Shown: positions 53,089-62,542, numbered from the stretch's first letter. The stretch is DNA of 64,000 bases from UBA5078 sp051252515 (GCA_051252515.1 JBPOFS010000001.1:248001-312000), one strand, 5' to 3'. Notes: generated by a model from the sequence alone, not told the origin. Program-made: numbers and translations.

Positions 53089-53916
53089 ATGAGCGTGACT
53101 ACAAACGCTAGCCCGCTAAACAAAACTACAAAATATCGTGCCATTTTCCTTTCCGACATCCACTTGGGTTTCAAAGGCTGCCAAGCCGACTTTCTCCTCG
53201 ACTTCCTTGCACGGACTGAGTCTGAATACCTATATCTTGTGGGTGACATTTTCGACGGCTGGGAGATGAAGAAAAAGTCCTTTTGGCCACCGTCACATCA
53301 ATCAGTGGTGAACGCCATCCTAAAAAAAGCCGCCAAGGGTACGCGTGTCATTTACACCCCGGGCAATCACGACGAAAGCGCTCGCCATTATTGCGGGCAC
53401 AGTTTCGATAACATCGAAATACGTGACACGGCCATTCATACCACCGCAGACGAGCGTGAGTTCTTAGTGTTGCACGGGGATCAATTTGATTCTGTAGTGA
53501 AATACAGCCCGATGCTTTCCAAGGTGGGAAGTTCCATGTATGCCAATTTACTGTTTGTTAACCGCCTGATAAACGCGGCACGTCGATTGATTGGACTGCC
53601 CTACTGGTCACTTGCCGCACACCTAAAACATAAAGTCAAAAATGTTGTCAGTTATATTGGGAAATTTGAAGAGGCCGTGGTCGAGTCGGCGCGTTTAGAA
53701 AAAGTACAAGGCGTCATCTGCGGCCATATCCATCATGCGGAGATCGTGATGTTCGAGGACATCCTGTACTGCAATACGGGGGATTGGGTAGAAAGCTGCA
53801 CGGCCATGGTCGAAGGGCACAATGGCAAACTTTCAATCCTTAAGTGGACAGAGCAAGCGGAACTACTCAAAGCTGACGGGAGAGATAAAACCGCAACAGC
53901 ACTCAATGCCGCCTAA
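53089..53916 (+). CDS. LpxH-like UDP-2,3-diacylglucosamine pyrophosphatase-family phosphoesterase
   Basis: The start at 53089 follows AAGGTG at good spacing; GTG 53080 lies inside that site. The 275-residue calcineurin-like enzyme has FLSDIHLG, VGDIFDGWEM, TPGNHDE, LHGDQFDS and GHIHHAEI, the metal-binding set of the LpxH group. The length and the WEMKKKSFWP insert match the LpxH2-like branch rather than true LpxH (240), so its substrate may differ from the lipid A intermediate. It may also act on other phospho-lipids or nucleotides. Confidence 0.8.
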   Translation: MSVTTNASPLNKTTKYRAIFLSDIHLGFKGCQADFLLDFLARTESEYLYLVGDIFDGWEMKKKSFWPPSHQSVVNAILKKAAKGTRVIYTPGNHDESARHYCGHSFDNIEIRDTAIHTTADEREFLVLHGDQFDSVVKYSPMLSKVGSSMYANLLFVNRLINAARRLIGLPYWSLAAHLKHKVKNVVSYIGKFEEAVVESARLEKVQGVICGHIHHAEIVMFEDILYCNTGDWVESCTAMVEGHNGKLSILKWTEQAELLKADGRDKTATALNAA

Positions 53917-54024
53917 GCACTCTTAACCTTGCCTATTTTATTCGTTTTTACTGGCCTCTTATATGCCGCAAGGTATACTGGCTTTTACAAAAATCGCCTT
54001 ACAACACTAAAAACGAGAACAATA

Positions 54025-55155
54025 ATGCGAAATTTAACACGCCAATTGTTAGCCAGCGCAGCGCTCGCCTGCCTTCCCCTTCTTAGCCTCAACACCTTTG
54101 CTGCCGAAGTCGTCCTTGGACCTGTTGGCCCTAGCCCCTATGACATACTGCCCGCGTGGCACAAACCATTTGCTCAACCTGGCTTCGCGTTTGGCGGCAA
54201 CTCTGGGGTGCAATCAGAGTCTCCCGATCGCTTGCTCGTAGCAATGCGTGGAGAAGCACGCCTTCCTCAGCCCATCCCTTCTGAATATGCAGGGTATGCT
54301 GGCTCTTTAGGAATTAACGTTCTCACAGATACTGAGCTTCGCACTTGGAAAAACTGTCTTTATGAATTGGATGGAGACGGCAACATCATCACTATTTGGA
54401 ATCAATGGGATGTCTTGTGTGAGAACTCCGAAGGCCCTGGCCCCCATCGTATTCGTGTAAGCCCCTATGATCCGGAGCGTCGCGTTTGGGTGATCAACGA
54501 AACCTTCCATACCATCTATGTATTCAGCAATGATGGCAGCGAACTGATCATGACACTGGGAGAAAAGAACGTTCCCGGCGCAGATAAAACTCACTTCGCA
54601 CGCCCACAAGATGTGGCATTCCTCCCTGATGGTCGCGTGCTCATTGCCGATGGACTAGATAACCATCGCATTGTCGTTTTAGACAGTAAATTTGACTACC
54701 TAACGGAGATCGGCGGTTTCGGTACGCAGCCTGGTCAGTTCAATGGGGTGCACTCGGTACAGGCGGGGCCCAATGGTCTAATCTTTGGCTTAGATCGCTC
54801 TGGTGGTCGCGTCAATGTCTTCCGCACAACCTCTGACCCTGCCGTCATTGAACACGTCGATACTTGGACAGGTTTCAGCCTACCGCTAGATATGATCGTC
54901 AATGAAGATGCAGTGTGGATGACAGACCTCAACCCACTGCGCTTTATCAAGATCGACTTTAACGGTAATCGACTATTCTCATGGCTTGTCGAGCGTGATG
55001 GTCCTACAGGGTTCTTAGAAGTGCATGCTTTTACGGTAGATTCAGACCTGAACCTGTATGGAGGTGATAATCAATTTGGACGTACCCAGAAGATGGTTCC
55101 TAAGCCAGGCGCTAATCCAGACCAGCTCATTAAACCGCAGTGGTACCAGCAGTAA
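54025..55155 (+). CDS. Secreted NHL-repeat six-bladed propeller protein
   Basis: The ATG at 54025 starts a signal peptide (QLLASAALACLPLLSLNTFA); the frame before it is not coding. The 376-residue product has NHL units, for example FARPQDVAFLPDGRVLIADG and GTQPGQFNGVHSVQAGPNGL, forming a beta-propeller. Such secreted propellers include lactonases and peptidyl-alpha-hydroxyglycine lyases, but I see no clear active-site set. The function is left open. It follows the phosphoesterase by 108 bases. Confidence 0.8.
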   Translation: MRNLTRQLLASAALACLPLLSLNTFAAEVVLGPVGPSPYDILPAWHKPFAQPGFAFGGNSGVQSESPDRLLVAMRGEARLPQPIPSEYAGYAGSLGINVLTDTELRTWKNCLYELDGDGNIITIWNQWDVLCENSEGPGPHRIRVSPYDPERRVWVINETFHTIYVFSNDGSELIMTLGEKNVPGADKTHFARPQDVAFLPDGRVLIADGLDNHRIVVLDSKFDYLTEIGGFGTQPGQFNGVHSVQAGPNGLIFGLDRSGGRVNVFRTTSDPAVIEHVDTWTGFSLPLDMIVNEDAVWMTDLNPLRFIKIDFNGNRLFSWLVERDGPTGFLEVHAFTVDSDLNLYGGDNQFGRTQKMVPKPGANPDQLIKPQWYQQ

Positions 55156-55163
55156 AACTAGAC

Positions 55164-55204
55164 GAGTTCGTGCAGCGGCCTGTTCATTGACGCTGCACGA
55201 GTTC
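55164..55204. terminator. Hairpin between convergent genes
   Basis: The nine-base core CGTGCAGCG (55169-55177) pairs with CGCTGCACG (55191-55199), with further outer pairs including two wobbles. It lies between the propeller gene stop and the end of the YiiX-like gene, overlapping that gene's last codons. No T run is seen, so strength is uncertain. Confidence 0.5.
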
Positions 55205-55951
55205 TAGTGCCTCACTCTCTTCTTGTGGCTCACTCCAACGCAAGGTACGAAAATCAAACCCTAGCTCTAATGTCGGCTTTACGACATAAAAATAGGGAGA
55301 AAGATCAAAGTCTCGTGGCACGTAATGGGTATAGTGACGAGGCTGATACTGAGCCTCCCGCTCGCCCTCCTGCACATTACTACGCGGCAAAATCGGATAA
55401 TTAATCTCTTGAAATGCCTGCGCGATTAACGTCGAACATATAGCCTTGGTTGGCTCGCCACTGCCGAAACTCAACATGCTTCTTCGATACTGGGTAGGGA
55501 CTGTAGGGTTCTGAATCAAATACCGCATTAGATCGAAAATATTCTTTAAATCGTACTTGTAACCAAGACGCTCTTGCACAAAGTTTAGCAAAGATGCACG
55601 CTCGACTTCAGTGAGTCCGGCCGGTCGACAAATACGCAAATTGTAATCTTCGTATTTATTCAATGGCACCAACGTCACACCATTATTGAGATCTGCCTCC
55701 ACTAACGATGGAGCGCCCACCGTCTTCTCTTCAGAGCCCATGTAGAGACACGCGTGCGACCAAGTCGATTGCGTCAAATACTTGATCGCGGTACTAATGC
55801 GGCTATTGCCATCTACCAGCAAAATGTCGCCGGGTTGAATCACCTTTAGAATTGATTCAATTGAGGTGGTGTCATGTTGCTCGTAGCCTGGCCTTGGTTT
55901 ACTTAGGAAAGAAGCAAGATAAGAACCAATTGTCCGTGTAATTCTAAACAT
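55184..55951 (-). CDS. YiiX/YebB-like NlpC/P60-fold protein
   Basis: This 255-residue protein has the permuted papain-like hydrolase pattern: IQPGDILLVDGNSRISTAIK, then TQSTWSHACLYMG with the histidine, and EPTKAICSTLIAQAFQE with the probable catalytic Cys. The FVQERLGYKYDLKNIFDLM segment is typical of the YaeF/YiiX group (C92). Peptidase or amidase activity on lipid or peptidoglycan is possible. No signal peptide is seen, so it is probably cytoplasmic or membrane-associated. It is divergent from the aldehyde dehydrogenase gene. Confidence 0.8.
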   Translation of the reverse strand: MFRITRTIGSYLASFLSKPRPGYEQHDTTSIESILKVIQPGDILLVDGNSRISTAIKYLTQSTWSHACLYMGSEEKTVGAPSLVEADLNNGVTLVPLNKYEDYNLRICRPAGLTEVERASLLNFVQERLGYKYDLKNIFDLMRYLIQNPTVPTQYRRSMLSFGSGEPTKAICSTLIAQAFQEINYPILPRSNVQEGEREAQYQPRHYTHYVPRDFDLSPYFYVVKPTLELGFDFRTLRWSEPQEESEALELVQRQ

Positions 55952-56073
55952 TTGCGTCGTTTCTCATTGTTGTCCGCCGTGATGCGATGGAGAGCTCATT
56001 AAGGCCTAAGGTAACTCAAGCACAAGAAATTTTCAGTTATACTAATTGTCTATATCTTAAGGGGGTATTACTC

Positions 56074-57501
56074 ATGACTATCGATTGCAGCAATTTCTAT
56101 ATCAATGGCAAATGGTTTAAACCAGCTCAACGCGACACCCACGAGGTGATCAACCCGGCTACAGAACAAGTCTATGCCACTATCAGCCTAGGCCATAGCG
56201 CAGACGTTGATGCCGCCGTCATTGCCGCACGTGAAGCCTTCCCTGCCTGGTCACAGACCACTGTCGCACACCGTATCGAAATACTAGACAAGATCATTGC
56301 AGGAATCAAAGCGCGCTCTGAAGAACTGGCGGCAGCGATCTCTGCGGAGATGGGCGCCCCCATCTCATTTGCACGCACAGCTCAGGTTGGGACTGGCATC
56401 GCGCATTTCACCACAGCTCGCGAGCTCTTGCGTGGGTTCGAGTTTGAGCAAGACCGCGGCAAGAGCCGAATTGTGAAAGAACCCATTGGCGTCTGCGGCT
56501 TCATTACTCCATGGAACTGGCCATTGAATCAAGTGAGCTGCAAAATTGCACCCGCCCTCGCCGCTGGCTGTACCATTGTGATCAAACCCAGTGAAATGTC
56601 GCCGGTGAGCGCCTATATTCTTAGTGAGATCATTGCCGATGCGGGTGTCCCTGCCGGCGTATACAACCTTGTCAATGGAGATGGTCCAACCGTTGGCGCC
56701 GCGATTTCTGCACATCCGGAAGTGGACCTCGTGTCCTTTACCGGTTCCACCCGTGCAGGCCGAGAAGTCTCGAAAGCCGCTGCCAATAGCGTCAAGAGAG
56801 TGACGCTAGAGCTAGGAGGCAAATCTGCCAATATCATCCTTGATGATGCAGATTTCGCTAGAGCCGTTACAGGTGGCGTCATGTCTTGCTTTAGCAATAG
56901 CGGGCAATCCTGTAACGCTCCCACACGCATGTTAGTGCCTGAGACTAAGATCGAAGAGGTCATTGAGATAGCCAAAGCAGCCGCGGCGAAAGCACTTGTG
57001 GGTGACCCGAGCCAAGACACCACTCGATTAGGCCCAGTGGTTAGCAAGGCCCAGTACGAGCGCATACAAGCTCTTATAGAGAAAGGCATTGAAGAGGGCG
57101 CTTCCGTCATTGCTGGCGGACCAGGCAAACCTGAAGGCCTAGAGACAGGCTTCTACGTGAAGCCCACTATCTTTGCTCACGCCAACAATCAAATGACCAT
57201 TGCCCGAGAAGAAATTTTCGGCCCCGTTCTGACAATTTTGACCTACAAAGACGAAGACGATGCGGTCACGCAAGCCAATGATACTGATTATGGCCTGTCT
57301 GGTTATGTATCCGGTGAACCGGAACACGCGCGACAGATAGCCCTTCGACTGCGCACCGGAATGGTGCATATCAATGGAGCTGCGCCGGACTTTTCAGCGC
57401 CATTTGGTGGTTATAAGCAATCAGGGAATGGTCGCGAATGGGGAATCGAAGGTTTTGAGGAGTTTTTCGAAACTAAAGCCATTCTTGGTTATAACGCTTA
57501 A
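56074..57501 (+). CDS. NAD(P)-dependent aldehyde dehydrogenase
   Basis: The start at 56074 follows GGGGG at eight bases; an earlier ATG (55987) adds 29 unconserved residues. The 475-residue enzyme has the oxyanion Asn148 in ITPWNWP, NAD-binding SFTGSTRAG, the base Glu246 in TLELGGKSAN and nucleophile Cys280 in NSGQSCNAP. It oxidises aldehydes to acids; the substrate cannot be told. A glyoxalase-like gene follows in 11 bases, so both may belong to one detoxification or catabolic unit. Confidence 0.93.
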   Translation: MTIDCSNFYINGKWFKPAQRDTHEVINPATEQVYATISLGHSADVDAAVIAAREAFPAWSQTTVAHRIEILDKIIAGIKARSEELAAAISAEMGAPISFARTAQVGTGIAHFTTARELLRGFEFEQDRGKSRIVKEPIGVCGFITPWNWPLNQVSCKIAPALAAGCTIVIKPSEMSPVSAYILSEIIADAGVPAGVYNLVNGDGPTVGAAISAHPEVDLVSFTGSTRAGREVSKAAANSVKRVTLELGGKSANIILDDADFARAVTGGVMSCFSNSGQSCNAPTRMLVPETKIEEVIEIAKAAAAKALVGDPSQDTTRLGPVVSKAQYERIQALIEKGIEEGASVIAGGPGKPEGLETGFYVKPTIFAHANNQMTIAREEIFGPVLTILTYKDEDDAVTQANDTDYGLSGYVSGEPEHARQIALRLRTGMVHINGAAPDFSAPFGGYKQSGNGREWGIEGFEEFFETKAILGYNA

Positions 57502-57512
57502 AGGGGAGACTC

Positions 57513-57914
57513 ATGCGGTTAACGAAACAGAGTATTGATCTCGGCATCGTCACACGTGACGCAAAGGCGATGCTTGCGTTCTATCACGAGACTGTGGGAC
57601 TGCCATTAGAGGCAAGCATCCCCATGCCTGGCGGGGGCACGATGCATCGCTTAAAAGCAGGGACAAGCATCGTCAAGATCATTGAAACAGATCCACTGCC
57701 AGCAGCAGACGCCGTGCCCGGTGGCATACGAGCCGCAACAGGGTATCGGTACTGGACGTTAACAGTTGAAAAACTAAAACAATGCGTGGAGAAGTGCGAG
57801 GCAGCAGGCTATAAGCCTGTCGTTCCTTTTAAAACAGTCCGCCCGGGCGTCAATATAGCAATCATTGCCGACCCAGACGGAAACTGGTTAGAACTTCTAG
57901 AAAACGAAGACTAA
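57513..57914 (+). CDS. Glyoxalase/VOC-family protein
   Basis: This 133-residue VOC-fold protein has GIVTRDAKAMLAFYHETVGL at the start and IAIIADPDGNWLELLEN at the end, with Glu as a metal ligand. The family includes glyoxalase I, extradiol dioxygenases and lyases. The RLKAGTSIVKI middle and its location after an aldehyde dehydrogenase suggest lyase or glyoxalase-like chemistry on aldehydes. It is convergent with slyD, with three bases between the stops. Confidence 0.85.
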   Translation: MRLTKQSIDLGIVTRDAKAMLAFYHETVGLPLEASIPMPGGGTMHRLKAGTSIVKIIETDPLPAADAVPGGIRAATGYRYWTLTVEKLKQCVEKCEAAGYKPVVPFKTVRPGVNIAIIADPDGNWLELLENED

Positions 57915-57917
57915 CGC

Positions 57918-58409
57918 TTAGTGATCGTGATGATCATCAGGACCATGGACGTGACCGTGCTCGATCTCTTCAGGAGAGGCAGCACGGATGCTGACAACTT
58001 CCACATCAAAATGTAGAGTTTTTCCCGCCATTTCATGGTTGCCATCGATTGTGATCTTGTCGCCGTCAACAGCCTTAACACGGATGTGTTGCTGACCGTT
58101 TTCGCCTTGAGCCGTAAATACCATTCCTGGCTCAATCGTCTCTACACCGCGAAACATAGACTTATCGATCGTGTGGACTAGCGCTTCATCAGCTTCGCCA
58201 TAGGCGAGTTCTGGTGGGATTACGGCATTGAAAGTATCCCCTACTTTCTTGCCTTTAAGCTCGTTTTCCAAGCCGGGGATCAAACCGTGGGTCCCGTGCA
58301 AGTAAGTGAGCGGTGCGCCGCCGGAAGAAGAATCCATCACTTCTCCCTCTGTGTTCTTGAGCGTGTAGTGAATTTCGACTACCGAGTGTTTGTCGATTGA
58401 ATCTGTCAT
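57918..58409 (-). CDS. slyD: SlyD-type FKBP peptidyl-prolyl isomerase
   Basis: This 163-residue protein has FKBP motifs VVEIHYTLKNTEGEVMDSS and LIPGLENELKGKKVGDTFN. The IF (insert-in-flap) domain is about 70-130, and a His-rich tail (HGHVHGPDDHHDH) ends it. SlyD catalyses proline isomerisation, binds nickel and aids hydrogenase maturation. The tail is shorter than in E. coli (no long Cys-His array), so metal storage is reduced. It is divergent from nothing close; the dehydrogenase gene is upstream on the same strand. Confidence 0.93.
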   Translation of the reverse strand: MTDSIDKHSVVEIHYTLKNTEGEVMDSSSGGAPLTYLHGTHGLIPGLENELKGKKVGDTFNAVIPPELAYGEADEALVHTIDKSMFRGVETIEPGMVFTAQGENGQQHIRVKAVDGDKITIDGNHEMAGKTLHFDVEVVSIRAASPEEIEHGHVHGPDDHHDH

Positions 58410-58487
58410 AAACGGGTCCTAGCTTGTGTGAATAAAGTTTCCAAGGCGTCATTATAAGGAAATGCGCACGCGGGGAAAGGGTGAATA

Positions 58488-59270
58488 CTATTTTGGACGC
58501 TTTCCGAAGCGTTCTTGTAGTCGGCGCATGCCTCCCAGCCAACGATCATAGTCTGCCGCTTTGCGCTGCATATAAGTCAACACCTCGGGGTGTGGCAGGA
58601 CTAAAAAGCGCTCAACCGCAAGGGTTTCAATGACCGTTTGCGCCAATTGCTCCGGCTCTAGCATTCCGTCAACCCCAGCAGCGCCAGTGCCTCCAGCGGT
58701 CATTTGCGTTCGCACAGCTTGAGGACAAAGTACCGAGACTTTGATCCCTTGATCCCCATAAGTGATCGATAACCACTCCGCAAAACCTACTGCGGCGTGC
58801 TTGGTGACGGCATAAGGGGCCGAGCCAATCTGACTTAACAGACCCGCAGCCGAGGCCGTATTAAGCAAATAGCCTTCGCCACGGGCCAACATACTGGGCA
58901 GAACAGCTCTTGAAGCAAAGATATGCGCCATCACATTGATGTCCCAAATGCGGTGCCATTGCTCATTCTCGACCTCCTCGCCTCCCATCGTGAAGACCCC
59001 AGCATTCGAGCAAAACAAATCAATATGCTCGAATGCCGCTAAGGTCTTCGCGACCAAAGTTTGGATATCTTGCTCATTGCTCACGTCAGTGACTAATCCC
59101 AAAGTTTGGGTTTGCGCGGCAATACTGGCACAGACCTGCTCTACCCCTTCAGAGTTGATATCAGCAACGACTACGGCGCGAGCCCCCTCTGCTGCAAAAC
59201 GTTGGCACAGTGCACGTCCAATACCGCTTGCGCCTCCAGTTACCACTACTACCTTATCTTTGATCTCCAT
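58488..59270 (-). CDS. Short-chain dehydrogenase/reductase
   Basis: This 260-residue SDR has the Rossmann VVVTGGASGIGRALC, NAG in LFCSNAGVF and catalytic YxxxK in PYAVTKHAAV, with the preceding Ser in NTASAAG. It uses NAD(P); ADI at about 37-39 suggests NAD(H). The substrate is unknown. It follows the nitronate monooxygenase-like gene on the same strand by about 33 bases, so the two may be co-transcribed. Confidence 0.93.
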   Translation of the reverse strand: MEIKDKVVVVTGGASGIGRALCQRFAAEGARAVVVADINSEGVEQVCASIAAQTQTLGLVTDVSNEQDIQTLVAKTLAAFEHIDLFCSNAGVFTMGGEEVENEQWHRIWDINVMAHIFASRAVLPSMLARGEGYLLNTASAAGLLSQIGSAPYAVTKHAAVGFAEWLSITYGDQGIKVSVLCPQAVRTQMTAGGTGAAGVDGMLEPEQLAQTVIETLAVERFLVLPHPEVLTYMQRKAADYDRWLGGMRRLQERFGKRPK

Positions 59271-59303
59271 CTAAACTCCCCCTTTCTATTTTAGACTAGA
59301 CCA

Positions 59304-60281
59304 CTAACGTGTCAGTAGGCCCTGTAAGCGCTCTTCGATAATCGACTCAGCTTCGGCGACGATACGCGTTAGCAACTCCTGGCAACTGGGCACGTCGTCA
59401 ATCAAGCCGATGACCATTCCCGCCGACCAAACGCCATGTTCCAAGTCACCACTTTCGAAAAGCTCACGCCCGCGCACGCCTTTTACTAACGAGGCAATAT
59501 CGTCAAACTGGGTCTCTCCAGGGCGTGCCTCTATGGCAACTACTTGCTTCGCCACAGCATTGCTGAACACACGCGAAGTATTGCGCAAACTACGGAAAAT
59601 AAGCGTCGTATCCAACTCGCTAGCATTGACCATGGCCTGCTTCACACTGTCATGAATGGGGGCCTCTTGAGTCACCATAAACCGCGTTCCCATATTGATG
59701 CCATCGGCCCCCATTGCCAATGCAGCTGCGAGCCCTCTGCCATCGGCAAAGCCTCCAGAGGCAAGAAACGGAATCTTCAAACGACGAGCCGCTAAGGGTA
59801 AGAGTATGAGATTAGTGACGTCATCTTCACCTGGATGCCCCGCGCACTCGAAGCCATCGACACTCACCATATCGCAGCCGATAGACTCAGCCTTTAAGGC
59901 ATGACGGATGGAGGTACACTTGTGGATCACCGTAATGCCGGCTTTTTTGAATGTCGGTAACCAAGGCTCAGGGTTACGTCCGGCCGTCTCTACGATTCGA
60001 ATACCGGACTCGACAATCGCGGCCACATACTCTTCATAGGGGACTGGTTTGATGGTTGGAAGAATAGTGAGATTCACGCCAAAAGGCTTATCTGTCATCT
60101 GTCGACAACGCGCGATCTCTTTACTTAAGTCCTCTGGAGAGGATTGTGTCAGTGCCGTTAAAACACCTAAGCCACCGGCATTGGATACTGCCGATGCTAG
60201 CTCAGCGCGGCCTACCCACTGCATCCCCCCTTGAACGATTGGATGCTCAATACCGAGCAATTGCGTCACACGCGTTTTCAT
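59304..60281 (-). CDS. Nitronate monooxygenase-family flavoprotein
   Basis: This 325-residue TIM-barrel FMN enzyme starts HPIVQGGMQWVGRAELASAV, has FECAGHPGEDD with the catalytic His, and ASGGFADGRGLAAALAMGAD, the phosphate-binding loop. These are class I nitronate monooxygenase (2-nitropropane dioxygenase) features. It removes toxic alkyl nitronates such as propionate 3-nitronate. Members also include FabK-like enoyl reductases, but the GHPGED motif favours the monooxygenase. A dehydrogenase gene follows in the same direction. Confidence 0.88.
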   Translation of the reverse strand: MKTRVTQLLGIEHPIVQGGMQWVGRAELASAVSNAGGLGVLTALTQSSPEDLSKEIARCRQMTDKPFGVNLTILPTIKPVPYEEYVAAIVESGIRIVETAGRNPEPWLPTFKKAGITVIHKCTSIRHALKAESIGCDMVSVDGFECAGHPGEDDVTNLILLPLAARRLKIPFLASGGFADGRGLAAALAMGADGINMGTRFMVTQEAPIHDSVKQAMVNASELDTTLIFRSLRNTSRVFSNAVAKQVVAIEARPGETQFDDIASLVKGVRGRELFESGDLEHGVWSAGMVIGLIDDVPSCQELLTRIVAEAESIIEERLQGLLTR

Positions 60282-60419
60282 ACCCCACCTCTAGTTTCTC
60301 AATAAAACAACCATTAGACATCCTGTCTGCTGGTGCGTTAAGAAGGACGGACAAGCCGTCTATAAATTGCGTAGTCACTTACATAGGAACATCTCGAAGA
60401 ATCAATTTTCTAGTGCAAA

Positions 60420-61658
60420 TTAAAGGGAATATTTGATACTGAGAAGGGTGTTAGCCTGCTGCGCGTCAAAACTTGAAAAAGCCCTATTTTCAGCATCTTG
60501 AGCAAACACATTGGTCGTAAAAAGCATCTCAAAGTGCTTGCTAATTTGCCACGCCAATTCAACATCGAACTCATACCGTTCGATCACCACTGGCGTGTTA
60601 TCGATCTCTGTTTTGTTATAGTTCGGGCCCATTCTCAGGTAAAGATTTGGCGACAGTGACAAAGCGCCACCGAAGAATATATTCTCTTCAAATATGCCAC
60701 CAGAGTTTGAAATATTTGTTTCGTGGAACTTTCGGTTCACTACAAACATCAGCGCTAGCTTGTCGCTTGTTGCGTAATTCAATGTGCCCGCGCCCACCCA
60801 AGCATTCTCGATAACAGGGATGGTTGAGCTCTTAAAGCGTTGTGTGAATCTAAAAACGTCCACGTCACCTGAGACTTTTCCAAACTGAAACTCGGCACCA
60901 ATGCCGTAACGGTTCTCGTCAGAATTACGCGAAGCCAATGTTGGTGTAGAGCTCGATTCGTAATTCACCGACTGAGTTCCTCCGAACAGGAACGCCTTGC
61001 CCCAGTCGAAATGACGACCACCCAGCAATATAACATCTCGCTCGGACCTGTTCAGCGAGTCGTTCTCAAGACCTGCCCCCGTCTCGGAGTCGACCTGATC
61101 ATTACGCCCCATGATATTGGAGAAATAACGACCGTTATCGATTTCGAATATTGCTTCGATACGCTGATTTTGCTCCAAACCACTCGTAAAGCTGTTGAGT
61201 TGCTCCGATTGCGTTTTGCCCAGTATGTCTTCTTCACTGATGAACAATAAGCGCAGGTTAGTCATTTCAGAGGTGACAAAGCGACCAAAGACCGTAGCGG
61301 TTGTCGCATCTAGATCCATATCCTGATATGCCTTGTCTTGAAAGTCTTGGCTGTAATGCTCAAGTGTGCCGATGAGCAAATGACGCTCCCCACTCGAGGT
61401 CAATGTACTCGACAAGGCTAACTGACTCGCTTCGGAGTCCAAATGACTCGAATTTCGATAAACATTGTTTGTCGCCAATATCCCAGCCTGCGCATCCGCG
61501 GCCAGATGTAAGGAGCCTACAGGCATACCGGCGGGCTGTGGAAACTCTGTTGGAACAGGAAGGTCTTTAAATAGAGCACTTTGAGCCAAGGCGCTCGATG
61601 ACAAACAAGCCAGTAGCGCTGTACAAATGAACTTAAGGGAGTTTTTCATAGGATGCAT
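60420..61658 (-). CDS. Outer-membrane beta-barrel protein, putative BBP2-like
   Basis: This 412-residue protein has a signal peptide (FICTALLACLSSSALA) and then many amphipathic strands with aromatic ends, such as LNYATSDKLALMFVVNRKFH, ending in LLSIKYSL. This matches a 14- to 18-strand outer-membrane barrel of the BBP2_2 (formerly DUF2320) type, often found with polysaccharide genes, but no such genes are here. Final residue is Leu instead of the usual Phe. It is preceded on the same strand by small membrane-protein genes. Confidence 0.72.
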   Translation of the reverse strand: MHPMKNSLKFICTALLACLSSSALAQSALFKDLPVPTEFPQPAGMPVGSLHLAADAQAGILATNNVYRNSSHLDSEASQLALSSTLTSSGERHLLIGTLEHYSQDFQDKAYQDMDLDATTATVFGRFVTSEMTNLRLLFISEEDILGKTQSEQLNSFTSGLEQNQRIEAIFEIDNGRYFSNIMGRNDQVDSETGAGLENDSLNRSERDVILLGGRHFDWGKAFLFGGTQSVNYESSSTPTLASRNSDENRYGIGAEFQFGKVSGDVDVFRFTQRFKSSTIPVIENAWVGAGTLNYATSDKLALMFVVNRKFHETNISNSGGIFEENIFFGGALSLSPNLYLRMGPNYNKTEIDNTPVVIERYEFDVELAWQISKHFEMLFTTNVFAQDAENRAFSSFDAQQANTLLSIKYSL

Positions 61659-61726
61659 GATCTCTCAGAACGAACTGATGCGGAAAAATAATAGAAGGGG
61701 ACGCTAGATAATGAAAGAACGCGAAA

Positions 61727-61909
61727 TCAGGTTCTTTGCTTAACGGTATTAGGAGTCGTCAATAGCAGGACCAAAGCGACAACGATTGGAGATACGATTA
61801 ATGAGAAAGTGAATATCCCAGCAAAACCTACGGCGCGATTTCGGCCTACAAACCCAACAAGAGCGCATACGGGGACATAAATCATCAGCAAAATTGGATC
61901 AAATATCAT
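61727..61909 (-). CDS. Two-helix membrane micro-protein
   Basis: This 60-residue protein has two hydrophobic helices (LLMIYVPVCALVGF and FSLIVSPIVVALVLLLTT) joined by the loop GRNRAVGFAGI. It resembles short membrane proteins with a GRNRxxGFxG loop seen across Bacteria. Ribosome binding site AAGGGCG stands before the ATG. The function is unknown. It lies between the barrel gene and the DUF697 gene on the same strand. Confidence 0.6.
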   Translation of the reverse strand: MIFDPILLMIYVPVCALVGFVGRNRAVGFAGIFTFSLIVSPIVVALVLLLTTPNTVKQRT

Positions 61910-61930
61910 CGCCCTTACTCCATGTATACT

Positions 61931-61977
61931 AAAAAACTAAACAAGAAGCTGCGCTCCACAATGCGCAGCACAGCTTC
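61931..61977 (-). terminator. Intrinsic terminator after the DUF697 gene
   Basis: The ten-base stem GAAGCTGTGC with GCGCAGCTTC (one wobble, 61945-61977) is followed on the minus strand by TTGTTTAGTTTTTTAG. It lies 17 bases after the DUF697 stop and before the micro-protein gene, whose promoter must therefore be in the overlapping stretch. Confidence 0.8.
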
Positions 61978-61993
61978 CTGCAAGGTACGAGTC

Positions 61994-62542
61994 CTATGCG
62001 GCTGAAGCAGCTGGCTCGGCTTTAGAAGCCTTAGACGCCTTCGATGCCTTAGAAGCCTTAGACGTAAACGCACTCTTCAAGTCTTCTTTTACTTTATCAG
62101 CGTCAAAGTTTGCGAGAGTACCGCCGCCTTCGAAGTGATTTACAAATACTTTTCCGATTGCATAAGTCGCCGCAGCGCCCAACGCACCTAGGCTAACACC
62201 ACCGGCAACGGCACCTAGACCAGGAATCAACTTCAATGTTGAGAATGCCACTGGCGCCGCTAGACCGGCAGTAGCCAATGTCCCTAGCAATGTCGCAACA
62301 GTAGTCTTAATAGCTTCCTCTTGAACTGTTTTGCCGTAAAGCTCAGTCAATTCACTCACCATCTTAACTTGAACAGCGGCAAGACCTGCTAGATCAAGAT
62401 AAGGGACAGGAATGAAGCCAGCAGCCGCACTCCACTTGCATTTGCTGGAAATAATCGCCGACGCGCTGTCTAGACGTTCCATTTGCTCTGCGTCTTGGGT
62501 TTCGATCTCAGATTCGTTCTCAGTTTCGACCTTAGTATCCAC
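61994..62542 (-). CDS. DUF697 membrane protein with Lys-Ala-Ser repeat tail
   Basis: This 182-residue protein has the DUF697 core: KWSAAAGFIPVPYLDLAGLA, VQVKMVSELTELYG and two membrane-embedded stretches (TLLGTLATAGLAAPVAFST, GLGAVAGGVSLGALGAA). The C-terminal tail reads SKASKASKASKASKA. DUF697 proteins such as YcjF usually accompany a GTPase; none is nearby. The charged acidic N-terminus (about 1-25) and basic tail are likely flexible. A terminator lies downstream. Confidence 0.82.
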   Translation of the reverse strand: MDTKVETENESEIETQDAEQMERLDSASAIISSKCKWSAAAGFIPVPYLDLAGLAAVQVKMVSELTELYGKTVQEEAIKTTVATLLGTLATAGLAAPVAFSTLKLIPGLGAVAGGVSLGALGAAATYAIGKVFVNHFEGGGTLANFDADKVKEDLKSAFTSKASKASKASKASKAEPAASAA

